From assembly GCA_036406655.1 (NCBI GenBank), contig DASXAP010000245.1, positions 1 to 64,000 on the forward strand: 64,000 nt of DNA, read 5' to 3'. The translations under genes and the position numbers were made by a program. Under the pieces are notes generated by a model. That model worked only from the letters and a program-made list of their open reading frames with translations. It had not been told where the DNA came from and ran no database searches. This DNA is from VAZQ01 sp036406655. GTDB lineage: Bacteria; Pseudomonadota; Alphaproteobacteria; Rhizobiales; Xanthobacteraceae. This document shows, piece after piece, positions 8,491 through 15,046 of the stretch; positions within the stretch are counted from its first letter, which is position 1; each line of letters opens with the position of its first letter.

Positions 8491-9297
8491 ATGCTGCTCA
8501 GGCGTGTTGCCATCGCCGGTCTGGGCGCGATCGGACGCGTGCTCGCGCGCAAGCTCGCCGGCGGCATGCCGGGACTGGCGCTCGCCTGCATTGCCACCCG
8601 CGACGGCACGAAAGCGCGCGCCTGGCTCGAGGCGCAGCACATCGCATGTCCGCTGGTCGAGCCGGAAGCGTTTCCGGAAAATGCCGACGTGGCCGTCGAA
8701 TGCGCGGGGGCCGCCGCATTGGAGCGGATCTGTCGGCCGATGCTGGAAGCCGGAAAGCAGGTGATGGTGCTCTCGGCCGGCGCGCTGCTGCCGCGGCCCG
8801 AGCTGATCGAGCTGGCGAAGGCCAAGGGAGGACAGATCATCGTCCCGAGCGGCGCGCTGCTCGGCCTCGACGCCGTCACTGCCGCGGCCGAAGGCCGCAT
8901 CCATTCCGTGCGCATGATTACCCGCAAGCCGCCGAGGAGCCTCGCCGGCGCTCCCTATCTCGAGGCGAACGGCATCTCGCTCGAGGGCCTGAATGGTCCC
9001 AAGCGGGTGTTCACCGGAACCGCCCGCGAAGGCGCGGCCGGCTTTCCGGCCAACGTCAATGTGGCCGCCGCGCTCGCTTTGGCGGGCCTGGGACCGGAAC
9101 GCACCTTGATGGAAATCTGGGCTGATCCCGGCATCGATCGCAATTGTCACAGCATAGAGGTCGACAGCGATTCGGCTCGCTTTATCCTTGCGATCGAGAA
9201 CATACCCTCGGAAAACCCGAAAACGGGCCGCATCACCGCGCTGTCGGTCCTCGCCGCCCTGCGCAAGCTCACGGCTCCTCTGCGGGTTGGCACCTGA
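8491..9297 (+). CDS. nadX: L-aspartate dehydrogenase-like NAD(P)-dependent enzyme
   Basis: This 268-residue protein starts at an ATG preceded by GGGAGGAACC. The N-terminal Rossmann motif is AIAGLGAIG (residues 7-15). The C-terminal domain is of the DUF108/aspartate dehydrogenase type with VLSAGALL, PSGALLGLDA and FPANVNVAAALALAG, plus ENIPSENPKTG near the end. Known members oxidatively deaminate L-aspartate to iminoaspartate (feeding NAD synthesis) or act in amino-acid catabolism. No nadA or nadC is nearby. It instead follows an M20 deacylase and a binding protein, so a catabolic role on an amino acid released by that system is plausible. The exact substrate is uncertain. Confidence 0.85.
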   Translation: MLLRRVAIAGLGAIGRVLARKLAGGMPGLALACIATRDGTKARAWLEAQHIACPLVEPEAFPENADVAVECAGAAALERICRPMLEAGKQVMVLSAGALLPRPELIELAKAKGGQIIVPSGALLGLDAVTAAAEGRIHSVRMITRKPPRSLAGAPYLEANGISLEGLNGPKRVFTGTAREGAAGFPANVNVAAALALAGLGPERTLMEIWADPGIDRNCHSIEVDSDSARFILAIENIPSENPKTGRITALSVLAALRKLTAPLRVGT

Positions 9298-9514
9298 GTT
9301 GACGCAAGCCCTGCCGAGCCGGCCGCCTCGTCACCGGACCCCATCCCGGCGACCTTAACCCCTTGATCCACCGGCCCTCCCGCGGGAGCTTGGCTACCCT
9401 GGGGCCGTCGATCGGCCATAATCCTGACCGCCAATCTGCATGCCTTCCACCTGCAAGGGGGCGGCGGGCAATAAAATATCGGTTCTGCGCACGCTCCACC
9501 CGATAACGGAACCG

Positions 9515-9543
9515 TGAACCCATGCATTGGCCCCCGCGACTAA
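9515..9543 (+). promoter_or_regulatory. Putative ECF-type promoter of the sigma/anti-sigma operon
   Basis: TGAACC at 9515-9520 and GACTAA at 9538-9543 are separated by 17 bases. The same two hexamers with a 16-base spacer recur at 10733-10760 before the candidate small RNA. ECF sigma factors usually autoregulate through an AAC-containing -35 element and a spacer of this length. A caveat is that the predicted start near 9549-9551 would fall inside the GAGGAG ribosome site. Confidence 0.5.
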
Positions 9544-9564
9544 CCGAGGAGCCCGCCGTCCGAA

Positions 9565-9935
9565 ATGCAAGCGGCATCCGACGAGGTTCTGATCGGACGC
9601 ATCTCGAACGGCAGCCGGCTGGCAATGCAGGTGCTCTATGCGCGCCATCACGTAGCTGATGAAGAGACCGCCGGAGCCATCGCCGATTCAGCGGACGGTC
9701 CGCACACGAGATTGGAGAGGAGGAGCCGCAGCCAGCTGATCCGGAAGTGCCTGCGGCTGCTTTCGGTGGAACATCGGGAGATTGTCGACCTCGTCCACTA
9801 CCACGAGAAATCCGTCGAAAGGCGGCACGGATCGTCGGCATCCCGGAAAACACGGTCAAGACGCGCATGCTCTATGCGCGTAAAAGGCTGGCAGAGCTGC
9901 TCAAGGCGGAAGGAATTGAAAGAGGATGCTCATGA
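9565..9935 (+). pseudogene. Degenerate ECF RNA polymerase sigma factor (internal deletion plus frameshift)
   Basis: The start reads QAASDEVLIGRISNGSRLAM then VLYARHHV, the usual N-terminus of a rhizobial ECF sigma factor. It then jumps directly to ADEETAGAIADSADGP. About 60 residues covering most of region 2, including the -10-recognition part, are missing. Region 4 resumes as LIRKCLRLLSVEHREIVDLVHYHEKSVE. At about 9819-9821 the frame breaks, apparently through loss of one G. The remainder (AARIVGIPENTVKTRMLYARKRLAELLK) continues in another frame to a stop at 9933-9935. The stop overlaps the anti-sigma ATG, preserving the ancestral coupling. It cannot make a working sigma factor as read. A sequencing error could explain the frameshift but not the deletion. 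Confidence 0.85.
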
Positions 9936-10615
9936 CCATGATCGACAAGCAGCCGCAGCGGCACGAGATCGAGGCTCTGCTGCCGTGGCATGCAGCCGGC
10001 ACGCTGAGCCGCCGCGAGGCCGACCGTGTCGAGCAGGCTCTGGCCGAGGACGGCGAGCTGGCCCGGCGTTATGCGCTCGTCCGCGAGGAGCTGGCCGAGA
10101 CGATCCATCTCAACGAGACGCTCGGGGCGCCATCCCCCCGCGCGATGGAGAAGCTGTTCGCGGCCATCGACGCTGAGGAGGCCCGCGCGCCGCGCCGGCG
10201 ACGCTCGTTCGACCTCGGCGCGCGCCTCGCCGAGCTCCTGTCCGGCTTTGCCCCGAGGACGCTCGCCTGGTCCGCCGCCGCGGCAGGGGCGGCAATCCTG
10301 CTGCAGGCCGCCGTCATCACCGCGGTCCTGGTTCAAGAACACGGGGCTCAAGGCGGACTCGACCTCGCCAGCGCCGCAACCCAAGGCTCGTTCGCCGTTG
10401 TGCGATTTGCGGCGCAGGCAACGATGTCCGACATCAGCCACTTCCTCGGCGCCTACAAGGCCTCGCTGGTGGATGGCCCCTTGAGGAACATGGGAAGCGA
10501 CCTCTACCTGATCCGTCTCGGGGATGCCAAGCTTCCCAGGACCGAGGAGACCAGCATCGTGCGGCGGATGCAGCAGGAATCGAAGATCGTGGGCTTCATC
10601 GCGGTCAAGGAATGA
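9932..10615 (+). CDS. Membrane-anchored anti-sigma factor (cysteine-less ZAS-like)
   Basis: This 227-residue protein begins at an ATG overlapping the sigma stop (ATGA), with GAAAGAGG suitably spaced upstream. An earlier ATG at 9926 abuts that ribosome site. Residues about 11-60 form the helical anti-sigma domain (EIEALLPWHAAGTLSRREAD), lacking the HxxxCxxC zinc motif. A basic stretch (RAPRRRRSF) precedes a single membrane helix near 111-134, and the rest should be periplasmic and sense the signal. The C-terminal SDLYLIRLGDAKLPRTEE segment is unassigned. The frame is intact although its cognate sigma gene is broken, so either another sigma factor is its target or inactivation is recent. Confidence 0.85.
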   Translation: MTMIDKQPQRHEIEALLPWHAAGTLSRREADRVEQALAEDGELARRYALVREELAETIHLNETLGAPSPRAMEKLFAAIDAEEARAPRRRRSFDLGARLAELLSGFAPRTLAWSAAAAGAAILLQAAVITAVLVQEHGAQGGLDLASAATQGSFAVVRFAAQATMSDISHFLGAYKASLVDGPLRNMGSDLYLIRLGDAKLPRTEETSIVRRMQQESKIVGFIAVKE

Positions 10616-10732
10616 CGGCCGCAATAGCGCAAGGCTATGCTGCCGGTTGGCCCCGAAATCGGCTCTCTTCTCTTCTGCTTCTTCTCCGGCCCGGTGCGGC
10701 AAAAATTCCGGCCCGAACCCTCAAAAAATGGT

Positions 10733-10760
10733 TGAACCTTTTGCGGACTGGGGAGACTAA
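10733..10760 (+). promoter_or_regulatory. Putative ECF-type promoter of the candidate small RNA
   Basis: TGAACC at 10733-10738 and GACTAA at 10755-10760 are separated by 16 bases. They repeat the hexamer pair found before the sigma pseudogene. The predicted start is around 10767. This implies the downstream RNA belonged to the regulon of the adjacent sigma/anti-sigma pair. Confidence 0.5.
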
Positions 10761-10766
10761 TAGCCA

Positions 10767-10888
10767 AAGTGGCCATCAGAGCCCTGAAAGTTGGAGTTAA
10801 CAGCCCCGATCGGCGCTCACGCCCCCCGATCCCCTGCGCCGATCAAAGCGACCCGCCCGGATTTCCCCGTCCGGGCGGGTCAGTTTTT
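10767..10888 (+). ncRNA. Candidate trans-acting small RNA with C-rich loop
   Basis: A transcript of about 120 bases is bounded by the promoter motif at 10733-10760 and an intrinsic terminator at 10850-10888. Between them is a perfect 9-bp stem (GATCGGCGC at 10808-10816 with GCGCCGATC at 10836-10844) enclosing a 19-base loop rich in C (CGCCCCCC and TCCCCT). Loops of this type act as anti-Shine-Dalgarno seeds in alphaproteobacterial stress RNAs such as GsrN and the CcsR RNAs. No convincing coding frame is present: the one available begins at a GTG with no ribosome site and runs through the terminator. I do not recognise the RNA as a named family. Confidence 0.55.
10850..10888 (+). terminator. 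Intrinsic terminator
   Basis: GACCCGCCCGGA at 10850-10861 pairs perfectly over 12 bases with TCCGGGCGGGTC at 10870-10881 across an 8-base loop. AG and five T residues follow (10884-10888). It is the clearest intrinsic terminator in the window. Confidence 0.85.
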
Positions 10889-11397
10889 AAGTGCCTGTGC
10901 TTGCGCCCCGATTTAATTCCGGCGCGGCTTGATCCTTTCAAGCCTGCGTGCCGATCGACGCGAAGCATCGTTCCTGGGATGCCGCCGATCTGCGGCCTCA
11001 CGAGAGCTCTCGAGCGACCCGCTCAAGCGGGTTGCAATTAGCCCTCACGCCTTACCGATTTTCCACAAGCCGCGCCTCCGGACCGAGAAGGCGCTCACGG
11101 CCGTGGTGCAGGAAGCCTGCGTGCACGGGGCGCCGCACTCATCACGGTTGCTCGCCGCCGATTCGGGTCGAGGCTGGCGAGATGAGCTCGACCGAGAGTG
11201 ATAAAGAAACAACAGTGGATAATAGTCGTCATGCAATGCGGTCCGGTCGCCAGCATGCCGCGATTGACCGGCACGATCGAGCAAGATTGATTCGGCATGT
11301 GGAGACGCCCTTACAGCTTGTTGGTTGTCGCGTGCTGCCTGTTGCTTATCGGTGATCGGGGACGGGAGAGAGCAGATCATCCGGCGGGGGAATCGCC
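10889..11397. other. Intergenic region without supported gene
   Basis: Several open frames cross this stretch on both strands, but none has a plausible start with a ribosome site or a recognisable product. It is somewhat richer in A and T than its surroundings, especially near 11200-11240. It probably contains the promoter of the small secreted protein at 11398, whose start is preceded by GGCGGGGGAA. Confidence 0.5.
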
Positions 11398-11754
11398 ATG
11401 AGACTTGCAGCGAATCTGGGTTTTGCGCTTGCGTGCCTTTGGGTGAATGCGGCGGTGGCGCAAGATGGCCATTTCGGCCACGGCCATGAAGGCTGGCATC
11501 AAAGTTTCTATCGCACCCTGGAACGGCCAGACACGAGAACCTCGTGCTGCAATCTCACTGATTGCCGTCCCACCTCAGGCAGACAGGTCGATGACCACTA
11601 CGAGGTGAAGGTTGACGGCGCATGGATCTCGGTTCCCGCGGGCAAGATCCTGAAGCAGGCGGCGCCCGATCTCGGATTTCATGTGTGCGCGCCCTTGAAG
11701 TTCGACGGCAGGCCGGACCACCTGTATTGCGTCGTTGTCCCACCGGAAATCTGA
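11398..11754 (+). CDS. Small secreted hypothetical protein (cysteine-containing)
   Basis: This 118-residue protein has a signal peptide at residues 1-21 ending AAVAQ. The mature part begins with a His/Gly-rich segment (DGHFGHGHEGWHQ) and contains RTSCCNLTDCRPT and a later single cysteine, so disulfides in the periplasm are likely. Similar short exported proteins occur in rhizobial genomes without assigned function. The His-rich start could bind metal, which is speculation. The ribosome site GGGGGAAT lies just before the ATG. It is a single gene with no obvious operon partner. Confidence 0.75.
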   Translation: MRLAANLGFALACLWVNAAVAQDGHFGHGHEGWHQSFYRTLERPDTRTSCCNLTDCRPTSGRQVDDHYEVKVDGAWISVPAGKILKQAAPDLGFHVCAPLKFDGRPDHLYCVVVPPEI

Positions 11755-12020
11755 GGCCGGCTACCCCGACCGCGGCCGGCCCTGAGTGCGGTCCTCTTCC
11801 GAGCGCCTCATTTTTTTGGGGATTAGCGTGCGCTGCCACTTGCTGTCGTTCGGGGGCGGCCCACCATCATATCCACTGATTCGCTGTGTTTTTCGGGCAA
11901 AAAGCCATGCGTCGGAGTGGCGTGGCGTTGCGTGCGCGGTCCTCTCTTGAGACGATCACTCCCGTCGCCGGTTGCGACCTGGTCCGGTTACGGCGTTTCT
12001 CGGTGTCGCGGAGCCGACCC

Positions 12021-12257
12021 GTGCCTGCGCTCAACGAGGTTGCCCACAAATGGCGCGAGCTGGCGGAACGCCGGCGGGCATATCTCGTCGACCTCTATTA
12101 CAGCGGACGTTGGAAACGCTACTGCAGCGAGGAGCAGCTGCTGCGCCGGATCAGGGACGCGGTCGACGCCAGCGAACGTTGGGGCGAAATCGCCCCACCT
12201 CCCGATGTGGCTCCGCCGGAGCCGGCTTCCTCGGTGCCAGACCGCTCGGCGGCGTAG
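12021..12257 (+). CDS. TIGR03809-like small protein
   Basis: A 78-residue protein results from the GTG at 12021, which has GGAG seven bases upstream. The frame is open back to 11886, so a longer product is possible. The core, VAHKWRELAERRRAYLVDL followed by YYSGRWKRYCSEEQLL, resembles the N-terminal motif of the uncharacterised Bradyrhizobium-type family TIGR03809. The C-terminal part is proline- and alanine-rich and disordered. TIGR03808, the consecutively numbered family, is also encoded in this window (17201-18565). Function is unknown, and the family assignment rests on remembered motif similarity. Confidence 0.6.
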   Translation: MPALNEVAHKWRELAERRRAYLVDLYYSGRWKRYCSEEQLLRRIRDAVDASERWGEIAPPPDVAPPEPASSVPDRSAA

Positions 12258-12358
12258 CTGACCGGAAGCTCCTCGCCGGGTCGGCAATGCTTGCAGGCGG
12301 ACGCCGCTTTTCCCTATCTTTCGCCGCCGCCCGATCTTTCCTCATTCCTGCGTGTGTC

Positions 12359-13462
12359 ATGAGCAGTGCCCTGTTCTCCCCGATTCGGCTGGCTGATCTC
12401 GAGCTTGCCAACCGCATCGTCGTCTCCCCCATGTGCCAGTACAGTGCCGATGACGGCGTCGCCTCAGATTGGCACGCCGGCCACCTCGGCATGCTCGCGA
12501 ACTCCGGCGCGTCGCTGCTCGTCATCGAGGCGACCGGGGTCGAGCGCCGCGGCCGAATCACGCACGGCTGCCTGGGACTGTATTCGGACGACTGCGAGGC
12601 GAGGCTGGCGGGCCTGATCGCCCGCTGCCGTCGCTACGGCACCGCCAGGATCGGCATCCAGCTCGCCCATGCCGGGCGCAAAGCTTCCGCGCAGCGGCCA
12701 TGGGAGGGCGCGCAGCCGCTCAAGAGCGAGGAGGATCCGTGGGAGACGATAGCCCCCTCGGAATTGCCGTTCGGGCCGAGCTGGCATGTGCCGCGGGAGA
12801 TGGCGCTCACGGACCTCGAGCGGGTGCGGGACGCTTTCGTCGCGGCCGCCAGGCGCGCCATCCGCGCGGGCGTCGACGCGGTCGAGCTGCACGCTGCGCA
12901 CGGCTACCTGCTGCACAGCTTCGTGTCCCCGATCTCGAACCGGCGCAGCGACGGTTACGGCGGTTCGCTTGACGCGCGCATGCGTTATCCGCTCGAGATC
13001 GCCGAGGCCGTGCATGCGGTCATGCCCACGGGCATGCCGCTCGGTGCGCGCATCACCGGCACCGACTGGCTGGACGGCGGCCTCACCGTCGAGGACGCTG
13101 TCGCCTTCGCCCGGGCGCTGAAAGCTGAAGGCGCCGACTACGTCTGCATATCGTCGGGCGGAATCAGCGCCGAAGCGCGCCCGCCGGTCGCCGCTCACCC
13201 CAATGTTCAGTTTGCCGAGCAGGTCAGGCGCGAGGCCGGCATCGCCACCCGGGCCGTTGGGCTGATCGCCGGAGCCAGGCAGGCCGAGGCGATCATCGCC
13301 GAAGGCAAGGCCGACATGGTCGCGCTCGCCCGCGCCATGCTCGACGATCCCCATTGGGGCTGGCACGCCGCCTACACGCTCGGCGCCGACGTCGCTCGAC
13401 CGAGACAATATCAGCGAGCCGCTCCGAAGGTCTGGCCGGGGGCGGCTATCAGTAATCAGTAA
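12359..13462 (+). CDS. Old Yellow Enzyme family NADH:flavin oxidoreductase (YqjM-type)
   Basis: This 367-residue FMN enzyme is expected to reduce activated C=C bonds with NAD(P)H. It has the YqjM-class cysteine C26 in SPMCQYSA, Q101 and H104 (IQLAHAGRKAS), and the substrate-binding H178/H181 in LHAAHGYLLHSF followed by NRRSDGYGG. Late motifs ARITGTDW and GKADMVALARAML match the FMN-phosphate region. The start at 12359 gives the canonical SSALFSPIRLADLELANRIV opening. Its last codons (ISNQ and the TAA) lie inside the heptanucleotide tandem repeat, so the natural C-terminus may have been altered by repeat growth. It is convergent with the TIGR04282 gene. Confidence 0.92.
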   Translation: MSSALFSPIRLADLELANRIVVSPMCQYSADDGVASDWHAGHLGMLANSGASLLVIEATGVERRGRITHGCLGLYSDDCEARLAGLIARCRRYGTARIGIQLAHAGRKASAQRPWEGAQPLKSEEDPWETIAPSELPFGPSWHVPREMALTDLERVRDAFVAAARRAIRAGVDAVELHAAHGYLLHSFVSPISNRRSDGYGGSLDARMRYPLEIAEAVHAVMPTGMPLGARITGTDWLDGGLTVEDAVAFARALKAEGADYVCISSGGISAEARPPVAAHPNVQFAEQVRREAGIATRAVGLIAGARQAEAIIAEGKADMVALARAMLDDPHWGWHAAYTLGADVARPRQYQRAAPKVWPGAAISNQ

Positions 13463-13536
13463 TCAGTAATCAGTAATCAGTAATCAGTAATCAGTAATCA
13501 GTAATCAGTAATCAGTAATCAGTAATCAGTAATCAG
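13449..13536. repeat. Heptanucleotide tandem repeat (ATCAGTA), about 12.6 copies
   Basis: The unit ATCAGTA repeats without visible interruption for 88 bases between two convergent genes. The + strand TAA ending the Old Yellow Enzyme and the minus-strand TGA ending the TIGR04282 gene both lie inside it. Because 7 is not a multiple of 3, the array supplies stops in every frame on both strands. A diverged inverse copy (CTGATTACCGAATTACTGAT) lies at about 13573-13592 in the TIGR04282 coding end. Confidence 0.97.
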
Positions 13537-14188
13537 CGGTCAGTGCCGGGATCGAGACGGGGTTCTCATCGCTGATTACCGAATTACTGATGTTGGCCAA
13601 CCGCTCGAGGTCCTCCGGCCGATCGACATCCCAGAGGGTGACGAGCTCCTGCCAGGCGAGCCCGCGATGGCGCAGCCGCCGGCGCGTCTCCTGCATCACC
13701 TCGCCGGTGCTCCAGGGCATCTGCTCGAGCAATTCGGGCCGCGGGCAGCGCATGCCGATCAGGACATAGCCGCCGTCCTCTGCGGGACCGATGACGACGT
13801 CGCTGCCGCTGCGAAGCAGATCGGCTGCGCTGTGCAGGTGCTCCGCGCCGAGGGCGGGGCAATCCGTGCCGATCACGAGGACCGGTCCCGGCACCGCCGA
13901 GATCGCCTCGATCATGCGCGCGCCGAGATCGCCCTCGCGCTGGCATGCGAGCCGAACGCCGCAGCGCTCGAGCTTCCGAAAGACGGGATGCGTGTGGTCC
14001 GGCGCTGCCCACAGGATCACGGGCCCGACCGCAGCCGCGCAAGCGGTTCCGACCGCCCGTTCGATCAGCTGCGCCTGCAGCAACGCGGCACCATCGGCAC
14101 CGAGCACCGGGATTAGCCGGGTCTTGGCAAATCCGGCAACCGGTGCCTTGGCCAGCACTGCGACGCTTACCGGCTCAATCGTATCCAT
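13526..14188 (-). CDS. TIGR04282-family arsenosugar-type glycosyltransferase (DUF2064)
   Basis: This 220-residue protein has a nucleotide-diphospho-sugar transferase fold. Key motifs are AVLAKAPVAGFAKTRL near the start, VIGTDCPAL in the middle and AEDGGYVLIG, all characteristic of DUF2064/TIGR04282 (related to CofC). It overlaps the upstream TIGR04283 gene by 14 bases, so the two are coupled. The family is named for association with arsenosugar synthesis, but activity has rarely been shown. The last 20 or so residues (ISNSVISDE onwards) derive from heptamer-repeat sequence and are probably an acquired tail. Confidence 0.88.
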   Translation of the reverse strand: MDTIEPVSVAVLAKAPVAGFAKTRLIPVLGADGAALLQAQLIERAVGTACAAAVGPVILWAAPDHTHPVFRKLERCGVRLACQREGDLGARMIEAISAVPGPVLVIGTDCPALGAEHLHSAADLLRSGSDVVIGPAEDGGYVLIGMRCPRPELLEQMPWSTGEVMQETRRRLRHRGLAWQELVTLWDVDRPEDLERLANISNSVISDENPVSIPALTADY

Positions 14189-14858
14189 ATTCCCGCGCGA
14201 GCTCCGCCGGGTCGGCGCCGAAGAAATAGGCGAGTCGCAATCTCCACATCAGCAGCATCGTCGCGAGCACCCCGTGCCGTTGCCAGCGTCGCCCCGAGGT
14301 GACGACGCGCTCGCGCAGGCACAAGGGTGGACCGATGCGCTTCAGTCGCTTGCACAGCTCGATGTCTTCCATGAGAGGAATGGCGGGGAACCCTGCGACC
14401 GACTTGAACGCCTCCTGCTTGACGAAGATCGCTTGATCGCCGGTCGCAATCCCGGTCAGTCGTGAGCGGATGCTCATGAGCATGCCGATGAGGGGCAGCA
14501 GCGGATGGCGACCCTCGATTGCGACGTCGAAACGGCCCCAGGCGCGGCCCGACCGTTCGAGCCCATTGAGCACCACGTGGTCGGCATGCCGCGGCAGGCG
14601 GGTGTCGGCGTGCAGGAACAGCAGCACGTTTCCCGAGGCTTTCGCGGCTCCCGCGTTCATCTGCGATGCGCGTCCGCGCGGGGCCGAGATGACCCGGTCG
14701 GCTCGCAGCCGGGCGCGCTGGATCGTGGCGTCGCGGCTGCCCCCGTCGACGACGATCAGCTCGACCCCGAGCGCGCGCAGATGAACGAGCCCGTCGAGGG
14801 CGGCGGCAAATGCTTCCCCTTCGTCGAGGACCGGCATGATGATCGAAAGCTTGTACAT
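14175..14858 (-). CDS. TIGR04283-family GT2 glycosyltransferase (arsenosugar cluster)
   Basis: This 227-residue family-2 glycosyltransferase starts at MYKLSIIMPVLDEG, typical for TIGR04283. An upstream in-frame start at 14906 would add a basic leader. The DGGSRDAT segment and the LHADTRLP metal-binding DxD-like motif are present, as is FPAIPLMEDIELC. The C-terminus ends with a possible amphipathic or membrane helix (ATMLLMWRLRLAYFF). It lies in tandem with TIGR04282 and downstream of arsS on the same strand with a 188-base gap. The sugar donor and acceptor are unknown. Confidence 0.9.
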   Translation of the reverse strand: MYKLSIIMPVLDEGEAFAAALDGLVHLRALGVELIVVDGGSRDATIQRARLRADRVISAPRGRASQMNAGAAKASGNVLLFLHADTRLPRHADHVVLNGLERSGRAWGRFDVAIEGRHPLLPLIGMLMSIRSRLTGIATGDQAIFVKQEAFKSVAGFPAIPLMEDIELCKRLKRIGPPLCLRERVVTSGRRWQRHGVLATMLLMWRLRLAYFFGADPAELAREYGYD

Positions 14859-15046
14859 GGCAGTTCGCGCGATGCCGTCCGGCGCTCGAGCCCGAGCGGA
14901 CGGCACGATAAATCAAGGGCGCCCGCGCGTCATCGCCGTTGCGGCGCCAGTCCGGCCGAATTGGCGGCAAGTGAGCCGGATCGGGGGCGGGCGGGGCGGC
15001 GGCGGCCGGGCCCGCCCGCGGGCGCGAGCGGCCGGCGCGCAGAAGC

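Noticed and set aside
10948..11355. Frames overlapping between the candidate RNA terminator and the secreted protein
   Set aside because: No ribosome site, biased low-quality translations on both strands, and no family resemblance.
13449..13536. Possible CRISPR array
   Set aside because: The 7-base units are contiguous without spacers, so it is a simple tandem repeat.
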